From assembly GCA_902766345.1 (NCBI GenBank), contig CACXDK010000004.1, forward strand, positions 1 through 11,957: 11,957 nt of DNA. The letters run 5' to 3'. The notes below the pieces were generated by a model. The model saw nothing but the letters and a program-made list of their open reading frames with translations. It searched no databases and was not told where the DNA came from. The translations under genes were made by a program, and so were the position numbers. Shown here piece by piece: positions 1 through 6,786 of this stretch (positions within the stretch are counted from its first letter, which is position 1; each line of letters opens with the position of its first letter). The stretch is from an uncultured Spirochaetaceae bacterium (GTDB taxonomy: Bacteria; Spirochaetota; Spirochaetia; Treponematales; Treponemataceae).

Positions 1-1
1 T

Positions 2-454
2 GGAATGTGTTTTCAAGACAGTGCCCTCTTCTTAAACATGAGTGTGCAGGATAATGTAGCTTATGGGCTACGATGTAAAGGCATAAATAAAAAAGAAAGC
101 AGAAAACAGGCAGTAGAATTTTTGAAGATATTTAAAATGGAAGAGTTTGCAAAACGTTTTCCAGAAACTCTAAGCGGAGGGGAAGCTCAGCGTGTCTCCC
201 TCGCACGCACTCTTATTGTACATCCAAAATTAGTTTTATTAGATGAACCCTTAAGTGCACTTGATGTTTACTTAAGAAAAAATCTTGCAGAAGAAATTAA
301 AAACATGCAGCAGAAACTTGGTTTTACGGCAATCATGGTAACACATGATTTAGATGAAGCTAAGATGATGAGTGACAGTATTATTGCAATAAAAAACGGA
401 ACAAAAAAATGGGAAGGGGAAAGCAAAGACTTTAATCCTCAAGTTCTCTGCTAA
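2..454 (+). CDS. ABC transporter ATP-binding protein, 3' part only
   Basis: This is the C-terminal part of an ABC-transporter nucleotide-binding subunit; the frame is open to the left edge, so the Walker A region lies outside the window. Numbering from the Met at base 5, the Q-loop Gln is residue 4, the signature LSGGE is 56-60, Walker B (LVLLDE) is 76-81, the D-loop SALD is 84-87 and the switch His is 114. The protein stops about 35 residues after the switch His, so there is no room for a TOBE-type C-terminal regulatory domain. The sequence resembles importer ATPases of the iron(III)/thiamine/putrescine/molybdate group. The substrate cannot be fixed, because the permease and binding-protein genes are not in view. 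Its 3' end overlaps the convergent GGDEF gene by 23 bp. The family call is secure; the transported substrate is unknown. Confidence 0.9.
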   Translation, partial: GMCFQDSALFLNMSVQDNVAYGLRCKGINKKESRKQAVEFLKIFKMEEFAKRFPETLSGGEAQRVSLARTLIVHPKLVLLDEPLSALDVYLRKNLAEEIKNMQQKLGFTAIMVTHDLDEAKMMSDSIIAIKNGTKKWEGESKDFNPQVLC

Positions 455-2102
455 CCTTCATTAAACGCTTCATATCATACATAAGGGCATCTGCCCGCTG
501 CTGAGCTTCGGCAAAATCCTCCTTTGAACGCGGTGTAAAGAATACAAAACCGTAAGCACAAGAAAATTCCAATTCAGTTCCTTTATAGTTTGCTTCAAGA
601 GCCTTAAACTTTTTAAGGGCAGCATCAATATCATCTTCATTGCTGTGCCGGCAGAAACAGATAAACTCATCGCCACCAACACGGAAAACTGTACCGTCAT
701 CGGAAAAAGCTTTTGTAAGACATTCACAGAAGGTACTGATAACTTTATCACCAAAAAGATGTCCTTTTGAATCATTCAGTTTTTTCAAGTTATTCATATC
801 AAACAAAAGCAGACAACAGTTTATCATATTATCTTTTTCAGGATTAAATTTTTCAATAAGCGAGAACCAGGCAGTCTTGCTGGCAACACCTGTATTAAAG
901 TCAACAAATGCAAGCTTCTGATAAAGCATTGCCTGCTGTATAGCTTCGTATTTATCTAATGTCTTTTGGTTTGCAATAAACAGGAACGAAACAAACATGA
1001 AGATAACACCTAAATTCATGAAAAGGCTTCCATACGATTTATTAAAGTGCCCTATGATTATTATAACAAACACGCCGACACTCAAAGTCATAAAAAAATT
1101 AAAAATCTTTAAACGCTGCTTTGAGTGAAAAAAGTTTCCTACATTAACAAGATATGTAATGTATACACAAAAACCGACAGAGAACAATTGAATAACAAAC
1201 ATAGAATTGTACAGCTGAACAATTCCCGTAAGCTGCAATGCAATTATAATCAATGACACCGCAAGGCTTATAATTATAAAAAAATCTGACAGCTTTTTCT
1301 TAGACGGAACAAGAATATCCTTAACAAATATAATTGAAGCAAGCAATATAAAATGCTGAATAAGATATTCAAAACACCAGTGTATTCCCTGGTTAGGAAT
1401 TAAAAATTGAAGAAGTTTTGACTCTTCCAAAAGCCATATTCCAAACAAAAAACTTATATAACACAAATGAAGAAGTGTCTTATCTTCAGAAAAATTACGT
1501 TTATACATTCTGCTCAGGAAAAAACAGATAAATCCTATTACAATCAGCATGAGCCCAATAAACATCTTATCCATGTGTTCAAGAAAGATCTTCACAAGAA
1601 TTTCCTGATACGAACCAAGATAAATGCTATCATATTCACCTGCATACTTTTTACCTACAGGTGTAAAAGACAGACACAATTCTCCATGCTTAACAGGAGG
1701 AATTTCTACAATATGAAAAAATGAGCGATAATCTTCAAGCCATGAAGGATTACTATCTATACTGTACTCATAAAGAATATTACCGTTTAAGGAAAAAATA
1801 GCTGTTTGATGATGAGTATAAAAACATATTTCCTTAGGATAATCCGAAGCATAAAAGTGATAAATTCTTGTTACTGGTGAGTTTCCAACGGGAATTACAG
1901 TCGGAAGAGAAAGAATATAGTGCTGATTTCCTTCTTCATCATAATAATACCAGCCAGTATTACAACTTGAAGCCTGTGGCAAATTAAAATAAAGTGGTGA
2001 ATGTCTCGATTTTATAACAACAAAAAAACCGATAGCCACGAAAAAGAGAAAGAGATAACGTAAATGATATTTTGAAATGTGCTGTTTTATAAAATCAGAC
2101 AT
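432..2102 (-). CDS. Membrane GGDEF protein (putative diguanylate cyclase) with 7TMR-DISM-like sensor
   Basis: The 556-residue protein is a probable inner-membrane diguanylate cyclase that makes cyclic-di-GMP from two GTP. There is a membrane anchor at about 13-30, an outside beta-rich region at about 31-177, then seven hydrophobic helices between about 178 and 377 (near 178-200, 212-228, 245-265, 272-292, 300-320, 332-352, 358-377). This layout matches 7TMR-DISM receptors, which sense an external ligand. The GGDEF domain fills about 395-550. It has the FDMNNLKKLND segment (434-444), GH and GD (447-448, 451-452) and an intact GGDEF signature at 476-480. No RxxD inhibitory site lies five residues before the signature, so product inhibition at that site is unlikely. 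The Met start is the only one before residue 181. A -10 box TATAAT lies 8 nt upstream, which leaves almost no leader. The ligand is unknown. Confidence 0.9.
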   Translation of the reverse strand: MSDFIKQHISKYHLRYLFLFFVAIGFFVVIKSRHSPLYFNLPQASSCNTGWYYYDEEGNQHYILSLPTVIPVGNSPVTRIYHFYASDYPKEICFYTHHQTAIFSLNGNILYEYSIDSNPSWLEDYRSFFHIVEIPPVKHGELCLSFTPVGKKYAGEYDSIYLGSYQEILVKIFLEHMDKMFIGLMLIVIGFICFFLSRMYKRNFSEDKTLLHLCYISFLFGIWLLEESKLLQFLIPNQGIHWCFEYLIQHFILLASIIFVKDILVPSKKKLSDFFIIISLAVSLIIIALQLTGIVQLYNSMFVIQLFSVGFCVYITYLVNVGNFFHSKQRLKIFNFFMTLSVGVFVIIIIGHFNKSYGSLFMNLGVIFMFVSFLFIANQKTLDKYEAIQQAMLYQKLAFVDFNTGVASKTAWFSLIEKFNPEKDNMINCCLLLFDMNNLKKLNDSKGHLFGDKVISTFCECLTKAFSDDGTVFRVGGDEFICFCRHSNEDDIDAALKKFKALEANYKGTELEFSCAYGFVFFTPRSKEDFAEAQQRADALMYDMKRLMKVSRELED

Positions 2103-2110
2103 ACCTTTTT

Positions 2111-2139
2111 ATTATACAAGCAAATATAGCTAAAAACAA
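2111..2139 (-). promoter_or_regulatory. Promoter of the GGDEF gene
   Basis: On the minus strand TTGTTT (2134-2139) and TATAAT (2111-2116) are separated by 17 nt. The -10 box ends 8 nt before the ATG, so transcription would begin at or within a base or two of the start codon. The AAAGG next to the ATG is too close to act as a normal ribosome binding site. Confidence 0.65.
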
Positions 2140-2154
2140 GGGAAAAAAAGGGGA

Positions 2155-2183
2155 TTGGTAAAACTAATGTTTTTTGATAATAT
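2155..2183 (+). promoter_or_regulatory. Promoter of the M48 peptidase gene
   Basis: TTGGTA (2155-2160) and TAATAT (2178-2183) are 17 nt apart. An overlapping GATAAT (2176-2181) is an alternative -10. The box ends 9 nt before the ATG at 2193, and there is no Shine-Dalgarno sequence in between. It lies back to back with the promoter of the divergent GGDEF gene, with 15 bp between the two -35 boxes. Confidence 0.5.
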
Positions 2184-2192
2184 GAAAATACA

Positions 2193-3047
2193 ATGAAACT
2201 TAACAGATACATTTTAATATTATTACTGGCAGCATTGCTTCCAACATCACTTTTTGCAAAAGGATTTTTCAGTAAACTTTTTGGGAAAACCAGCACAACC
2301 TCTGGCGGTACAGTCGGAGCAGACAGAGAACAGCTTTTGCTCGTGTCCGAAAAAGACATGAATGCCGCTGCAGATGAACAGTATGCACAGGTCTTGAATG
2401 AAGCAAAGAATGCAGGAACCTTGAACACAGACAAAAATGTCTACAACAGGGTGCAGAATGTAGCACAGAGACTTATTGCTCAGACAGGAGTTTTCCGAAC
2501 TGATGCAAAATCTTGGGACTGGCAGGTAAATGTCATAAAAGACGACACTGTAAATGCCTGGTGCATGCCTGGCGGTAAAATTGTTGTATACACAGGAATT
2601 ATAGATTCTCTGTCCCTTACAGACGGAGAACTTGCCGCAATCATGGGGCATGAGATTTCCCATGCACTCAAGGAACACAGTCGTGAACAGTCCAGCAAAC
2701 AGTACATTCAGCAGACAGGACTTGCTGTTGTTTCTCAGGTGGCTGGTTTGAGCCAGACAGGGCAGACAGTGCTTGCGTTGGGAATGCAATACGGCGTAAC
2801 ATTGCCATTCAGCAGAGAATGTGAAACAGAAGCAGACAATATGGGTACAGAATTAATGGCTCGCGCAGGTTATGATCCACACGAAGCCATCAATGTATGG
2901 AATAAAATGAATGCACTTTCTAATGCATCAGTACCAGAAATCCTTTCTACACATCCTTCTAACGATTCCCGCATAAAGAACCTTACAACTATTGCAGATA
3001 AAGTAGATCCTTTGTATAAGGAAGCTTCAAAAAACACAAAAAAATAA
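2193..3047 (+). CDS. Exported M48-family zinc metallopeptidase
   Basis: The 284-residue protein is a soluble M48 metallopeptidase, probably acting in the periplasm or anchored to a membrane. A signal sequence covers residues 1-22: Lys/Arg near the start, a Leu/Ile-rich core, then SLFA before KGFF. The zinc motif HEISH is at 153-157 (His153, Glu154, His157). The third ligand is probably Glu213 in ETEAD, followed by Asp215, as in other M48 enzymes. The STHPSNDSRI segment near 252-261 is a typical C-terminal M48 element. The organisation resembles the LoiP/YcaL/BepA type used in envelope protein quality control; which of these it matches functionally is not shown. The start is supported by the signal peptide, although no ribosome binding site precedes it. 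The gene stands alone, with its own promoter and a strong terminator. Confidence 0.92.
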   Translation: MKLNRYILILLLAALLPTSLFAKGFFSKLFGKTSTTSGGTVGADREQLLLVSEKDMNAAADEQYAQVLNEAKNAGTLNTDKNVYNRVQNVAQRLIAQTGVFRTDAKSWDWQVNVIKDDTVNAWCMPGGKIVVYTGIIDSLSLTDGELAAIMGHEISHALKEHSREQSSKQYIQQTGLAVVSQVAGLSQTGQTVLALGMQYGVTLPFSRECETEADNMGTELMARAGYDPHEAINVWNKMNALSNASVPEILSTHPSNDSRIKNLTTIADKVDPLYKEASKNTKK

Positions 3048-3065
3048 ATAACTTATAGAAATAAA

Positions 3066-3108
3066 AAAGGCATCTGTCTATACAACAACGTATAGCGCAG
3101 ATGCCTTT
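3066..3108. terminator. Bidirectional two-tier Rho-independent terminator
   Basis: An 11-bp outer stem (3066-3076 with 3098-3108), a small internal asymmetry, then a 6-bp inner stem (3078-3083 with 3090-3095) and a 6-nt loop. T-rich runs follow on both strands, so it can end both the M48 transcript (+) and the small membrane-protein operon (-). Confidence 0.9.
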
Positions 3109-3124
3109 CTTTATCTTCTTATTC

Positions 3125-3424
3125 TTAAGCTTTCTTTAGTAACCGCTTTGGATCTTTTACAAGCAAAACAACCAGCCAGATTATCATTGCAAGTACAATA
3201 ACTGACAGTCCTAAAAATGCATCGTTCAGCATATCGCCAGCCGAAACATTAAAATATTCAGCCCTAAGCTCCATATACTCAAACACTGCATCAACAAACC
3301 ACATCAGAGATGCACCCCAAAACATGTAACACAGGGTTCCAACTTTCATAAACCGTGCATTTTCATTGGAATACCATATTACAGTAGTAATAACGGCTGC
3401 CATTAAAGTCAACAGTAATGTCAT
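3125..3424 (-). CDS. Small three-helix membrane protein, unknown function
   Basis: The 99-residue hydrophobic protein has probable membrane helices at about 2-18, 27-46 and 69-90 and a basic C-terminal tail (KDPKRLLKKA), which would favour a cytoplasmic C-terminus. Several acidic residues (Asp45, Glu49, Glu52, Glu55) sit at the end of the second helix. Its ATG begins 2 nt after the stop of the preceding gene. A GGGGAG inside that gene's last codons can serve as its ribosome binding site, so the two are probably translationally coupled and their products may form a complex. I do not recognise a characterised family. Confidence 0.8.
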   Translation of the reverse strand: MTLLLTLMAAVITTVIWYSNENARFMKVGTLCYMFWGASLMWFVDAVFEYMELRAEYFNVSAGDMLNDAFLGLSVIVLAMIIWLVVLLVKDPKRLLKKA

Positions 3425-3426
3425 TA

Positions 3427-3804
3427 TTACGCCGTCTCCCCTTTTAATGTTTTGCTATCCAAAGTATTGTTTTTTTCAATTTTTCCCAGAACTAATGTCA
3501 TAATGCCCCAAACAGCAGTAACAAGTATTGCCATGGAAACTCCAACAGTTTTCATTTCATGGAACATTTCTTCCATATCAGCAGGATTACCTACAGCGGT
3601 TAAAAAAGGAAAAAATGGTTGAATTTCTCCGTGCCACAAATGTTCAAAAGCAAGAAGTGCTGATCCACCCCAAAGCAGACCATTCAATCTTTTGAGTTTT
3701 ACTGAAAAAGAACCTTTCTCTAGCCTTAATTCTCTTTTTTCAAGTACTTTTGTTGCAATTGTTGTTACAACAGCTTCTAATGCTGGAACAATAAAACAAG
3801 CCAT
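3427..3804 (-). CDS. Small membrane protein with EHLWH motif, unknown function
   Basis: This 125-residue protein starts MACFIVPALEAVVTT, a hydrophobic N-terminal segment (about 1-19). A basic stretch (23-39) follows, then a hydrophobic segment (about 42-57) running into EHLWHGE (54-60), and a strong membrane helix at about 88-107. The His55 and His58 pair, flanked by Glu54 and Glu60, sits at the probable membrane edge and could be a metal or haem site; that is speculation. The ATG is preceded by AGGAG at an 8-nt spacing. From memory, similar short proteins with this N-terminus and an EHxWHGE-like motif occur as a two-gene unit with a second small membrane protein in other anaerobes, but I cannot verify this here. 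The function is unknown. Confidence 0.82.
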   Translation of the reverse strand: MACFIVPALEAVVTTIATKVLEKRELRLEKGSFSVKLKRLNGLLWGGSALLAFEHLWHGEIQPFFPFLTAVGNPADMEEMFHEMKTVGVSMAILVTAVWGIMTLVLGKIEKNNTLDSKTLKGETA

Positions 3805-3824
3805 AGATTTTACTCCTACTTATT

Positions 3825-4013
3825 CTAAAAAACAAAATAACTGTACTTCTTAAGCCATTCGCCATAGTCTTCTTCAGTTACACAGTTCTCAAAATCAAAG
3901 ATTGCGTTTTCAATATCTTCCGTTCCACCAGTCTGCTGCATCAATTCATACATAGACTGTAAACGTTCATATACCTTCTCAGCTTCTTCTTTCATACCTC
4001 TATTTTCTAACAC
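3825..4013 (-). CDS. Small acidic hypothetical protein
   Basis: The 62-residue frame encodes a highly charged, probably helical soluble protein, with Glu and Lys clusters at 8-20 and an aromatic C-terminus (KKYSYFVF). I do not recognise it. The start is uncertain. The longest start is a GTG at 4013 with no Shine-Dalgarno sequence; an ATG six codons later (base 3995) has AGAGG only one base away. The frame stays open, with protein-like codons, a few residues upstream of the GTG until a TAA. It lies 58 bp after the symporter gene and 20 bp before the next small gene, in the same direction, so it is probably co-transcribed with both. Confidence 0.55.
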   Translation of the reverse strand: MLENRGMKEEAEKVYERLQSMYELMQQTGGTEDIENAIFDFENCVTEEDYGEWLKKYSYFVF

Positions 4014-4071
4014 TGTTGCATTTTTTGCAAGGAGTTTTTATAAATTAACGGCCAATATAAAGAATATTTTG

Positions 4072-5535
4072 TTATATTGACTCCTTACCATCATTAGCAG
4101 AAAGCATAGGCTCTATATCTTTGCCGTTAATAATTCTTTCAACATAGTTCTGCGTAATACGTGCAACAAGCGGACTTAATGAAAGCACACCAATAAGGTT
4201 TGGAATCATCATAAGACCGTTAAACGTATCACTCAAATCCCATGCAAGAGAAAGGCTCATTGTTGCACCAAAGAAAATCACACCAACAAACAAAGCTTTA
4301 TAAATAAACTGTGTTTTTTCGCCAAAAATATATTGCCATGCAGTTGCCCCGTAATGACTCCAGCCCAATACTGTACTGAAAGCAAAAAGAAGAATTGCAA
4401 TTGCAATAAACTTTGAGCCACCGCCACCAAACACTGTACTAAAAGCTTCTCCAACAAGTCCTGCCCCAGCATTTTCTGAAATCATCTTACCAGTTTCAAG
4501 GTCTACGCAACCAGATGCAAGAACAGCAATAGCTGTAAGGCTACATACAATGATTGTATCTGCAAAAACTTCAAAAATTCCCCACATTCCCTGTCGAACA
4601 GGTTCCTTTACATTGGAGCTTGAATGCACCATTACAGAAGAACCAAGACCAGCTTCATTACTGAATGCACCCCGCTTAAATCCCCAGCTTATAGCTTTTT
4701 TAAGTCCATAACCCGTAATTCCGCCACCAGCAGCCTTTACAGCAAAAGCTCCCTTAAATATAGAAGCAAAAGCAGCTGGCACATTTCCAATGTGTGCAAA
4801 AATAACAATAGAAGTTCCAATTATATAAAGGACTGCCATAAATGGAACAAGTTTTTCAGCAACGCTGGCAACACGTTTAAGTCCACCGATAATAACAACT
4901 ACAGCAATTATTACAAGGAAAATTCCTGTAATCCAGGGAGCAATTCCGAATGCAGATTCCATGTTTCCAGCAATAGAGTTTACCTGACTCATGTTTCCAA
5001 TGCCAAAGCTTGCCAAAAGACAGAACAGGCTGAAAACTAATGCAAGAATCTTTCCTACCTGCTTCATTCCTTTATAGCTTCCAAGTCCGTCTTTTAGATA
5101 ATACATGGCTCCGCCACGCCAGTCGCCATTCTTTCCTTTCTGGCGGAAATAAATGCCAAGAACATTTTCTGAATAGTTTGTCATCATTCCGAATATAGCC
5201 ATAAGCCACATCCAGAATATAGCTCCAGGACCACCAAGAATTATTGCCGTTGCAACACCAACAATGTTTCCAGTTCCTATAGTAGCAGCCATTGCCGTAC
5301 AAAGACTCTGAAACTGAGATATTGCTCTGTTTTCTTTTGAAGTATGAGCCGTAACATTAGAATCGCTAAAAATGGCTCCAATTGTTTTACTTATCCAATG
5401 TCCAAATCTAAAAAACTGAAATCCTCTGTTGACACATGTCATTACAATGCCTGCTATAAGCAGAAGAGCAATTCCAACCGTTCCCCAAACGATACCGTTC
5501 ACTAAATTGTTAACCCTTGTTACAATTTCAATCAT
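4072..5535 (-). CDS. Alanine/glycine:cation symporter (AGCS family)
   Basis: The 487-residue protein is a secondary transporter of the AGCS family, which brings in alanine or glycine with sodium or protons. It has about ten or more hydrophobic segments across its length. The family hallmark is clear near residues 290-305, where FKRGAFSNEAGLGS is followed by VMVHSSSNVKEPVRQG, and the N-terminal third has the expected TAMAATIGTGNIVGVATAI stretch. Its length is normal for the family. The start is fixed by a consensus AGGAGG (5540-5545) 4 nt before the ATG. Upstream on the same strand come a terminator, a T-armless tRNA gene and a promoter, and no closer promoter is visible. Expression may therefore depend on read-through of that terminator. 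Three small genes follow and may share its message. Alanine or glycine is the family's usual substrate; which one applies here is not shown. Confidence 0.95.
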   Translation of the reverse strand: MIEIVTRVNNLVNGIVWGTVGIALLLIAGIVMTCVNRGFQFFRFGHWISKTIGAIFSDSNVTAHTSKENRAISQFQSLCTAMAATIGTGNIVGVATAIILGGPGAIFWMWLMAIFGMMTNYSENVLGIYFRQKGKNGDWRGGAMYYLKDGLGSYKGMKQVGKILALVFSLFCLLASFGIGNMSQVNSIAGNMESAFGIAPWITGIFLVIIAVVVIIGGLKRVASVAEKLVPFMAVLYIIGTSIVIFAHIGNVPAAFASIFKGAFAVKAAGGGITGYGLKKAISWGFKRGAFSNEAGLGSSVMVHSSSNVKEPVRQGMWGIFEVFADTIIVCSLTAIAVLASGCVDLETGKMISENAGAGLVGEAFSTVFGGGGSKFIAIAILLFAFSTVLGWSHYGATAWQYIFGEKTQFIYKALFVGVIFFGATMSLSLAWDLSDTFNGLMMIPNLIGVLSLSPLVARITQNYVERIINGKDIEPMLSANDGKESI

Positions 5536-5561
5536 AAAGCCTCCTGTTTCATCACAGATTT

Positions 5562-5601
5562 AAAATAAAAAACGCAGGACTGGTATTTCACAGTCCTGCG
5601 T
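5562..5601 (-). terminator. Rho-independent terminator between tRNA-like gene and symporter
   Basis: A perfect 11-bp stem (5572-5582 with 5591-5601) with an 8-nt loop is followed on the minus strand by TTTTTTATTTT. It lies 21 bp past the tRNA-like gene and 26 bp before the symporter ATG. It ends the tRNA transcript, but it also stands between the only visible promoter and the symporter, so it may act as an attenuator. Confidence 0.88.
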
Positions 5602-5622
5602 CTTTGCAGTAACATTACTTAA

Positions 5623-5683
<61 letters not shown>

Positions 5684-5695
5684 GAATATTGCTAG

Positions 5696-5725
5696 ATTAT
5701 ATCAAAATAATCGATTTTTAGTCAA
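5696..5725 (-). promoter_or_regulatory. Promoter for the tRNA-like gene and possibly the symporter
   Basis: On the minus strand TTGACT (5720-5725) and a perfect TATAAT (5696-5701) are 18 nt apart. TG lies one base before the -10, an extended -10 element. The expected start is near 5689, about 6 nt before the tRNA-like sequence. Confidence 0.75.
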
Positions 5726-5777
5726 TACTGCACACCAAAACGACATTTTCCACCATTCCAAAAAGATTTCCCCATAC

Positions 5778-6680
5778 TTATACATCTCCATTGCTGAAAA
5801 GAGATGGAGGCACACAAGCCATAAGTTTATCTTTTGGGATTTTACAGAATATATCTACCAAAGCAGAATCAAGCTGAGTTCCGGCAATTTCGTGCATAAT
5901 GTTTATGGCAGTCTCATGAGTTTCTGGCTCTTTGTAAGCACGGCGCATTACAATAGCAGAATATGTATCTGTTACGGCAATCACTTTTGAAGGCAACGGA
6001 ATGTCCTGCTCCGAAAGACCATAATAGCCTTTGCCATCAATACGCTCATGATGATACTTTATCCACGGGCGAATAGAAGAAAACGAATGTAAAGGCTCTA
6101 GGAATTTTACACCAATTTCAGGATGCTGTCTCATTATTTTCCATTCCTCATCAGTAAGCTTTCCAGGCTTGTTCAAAACTTCTTCAGGAATTCCCAGCTT
6201 ACCAACATCATGCATAAGGGCAGCATATTCAAGAGTCATTCTATTAATTTTCTTTTTTATATCCGATGGAAGATAATCATAGAAAAGCATAGTAAGGTTT
6301 TGAACAAAACGGCTATGACCGTTAAGGTTAGGATCACGAGCTTCTATGACACCAATCAAAACTTCCGTAACAGAAAGACAGTTATCCCTTATAGATTCTA
6401 TAAGGTCAAACATAATAGTCAGAACAATTGCAACAAAGATACTACCACCAAACAAAATTCCAGCAATCATCAAATCTGGAACACCAAACAAGCCTACACA
6501 GATGTACCCCAAAAGAAAAAACACCAGCAGAATAAGACCTACATCTTTCCACACACTGCTGCGGCTTTTTCCCTTAGGAAACGCATCACGCATATTCTTC
6601 ATGAAGCGGATATAGCGGTAAATATTTGTCACCATGATAATAACACCAAGCAGTATCATGGAATAGATAAGTACTCTCAT
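5778..6680 (-). CDS. Membrane-anchored HD-GYP domain protein (putative cyclic-di-GMP phosphodiesterase)
   Basis: The 300-residue protein has an N-terminal helix (about 1-20) and two more helices (about 47-67 and 69-92), then an HD-GYP domain from about 100 to 285. That domain breaks down cyclic-di-GMP in characterised members. Metal and catalytic residues are retained: His122 in GHS, His157-Asp158 in HDVGK, His186 in HPEIG, His210-His211 in HHERIDGKG, and Asp238. The GYP signature itself reads GYY (218-220), and the later DxxDA-type segment reads DTYSA, both mild departures from consensus. No separate sensor domain is visible, so input may come through the membrane part or a partner. No Shine-Dalgarno sequence precedes the ATG; a TATACT box ends 7 nt before it but has no good -35. 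The upstream asnB terminator separates it from that gene. I see no terminator after it, so it may read into the tRNA-like gene and symporter. Confidence 0.9.
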   Translation of the reverse strand: MRVLIYSMILLGVIIMVTNIYRYIRFMKNMRDAFPKGKSRSSVWKDVGLILLVFFLLGYICVGLFGVPDLMIAGILFGGSIFVAIVLTIMFDLIESIRDNCLSVTEVLIGVIEARDPNLNGHSRFVQNLTMLFYDYLPSDIKKKINRMTLEYAALMHDVGKLGIPEEVLNKPGKLTDEEWKIMRQHPEIGVKFLEPLHSFSSIRPWIKYHHERIDGKGYYGLSEQDIPLPSKVIAVTDTYSAIVMRRAYKEPETHETAINIMHEIAGTQLDSALVDIFCKIPKDKLMACVPPSLFSNGDV

Positions 6681-6722
6681 ATTTTAAAGTATAACACCAA
6701 ATAAAAAAAAAGAAAGAAAAAT

Positions 6723-6754
6723 AAAACCTCTTTTCACATCCGAAAAGAGGTTTT
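6723..6754. terminator. Bidirectional Rho-independent terminator after asnB
   Basis: A 13-bp stem (6723-6735 with 6742-6754) closes a 6-nt loop, with T-rich DNA following on both strands. On the minus strand it lies about 30 bp after the asnB stop and ends that transcript before the HD-GYP gene. Confidence 0.9.
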
Positions 6755-6786
6755 TTATATGTTTATTTTTATATATTCACTAAATA

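Noticed and set aside
2247..2789. Minus-strand open frame of 180 codons opposite the M48 peptidase
   Set aside because: It is Cys- and His-rich with no recognisable domain, and lies wholly inside a gene with clear M48 motifs on the other strand.
5603..5622. Missing T-arm displaced just downstream of the tRNA-like gene, or a permuted tRNA
   Set aside because: The flanks contain no T-loop-like sequence with a 5-bp stem; the only inverted repeat, GTAACATTAC, leaves just two bases for a loop.
5684..5777. Terminator after the HD-GYP gene
   Set aside because: No stem longer than about four pairs followed by a T-run could be found on the minus strand, so none is called.
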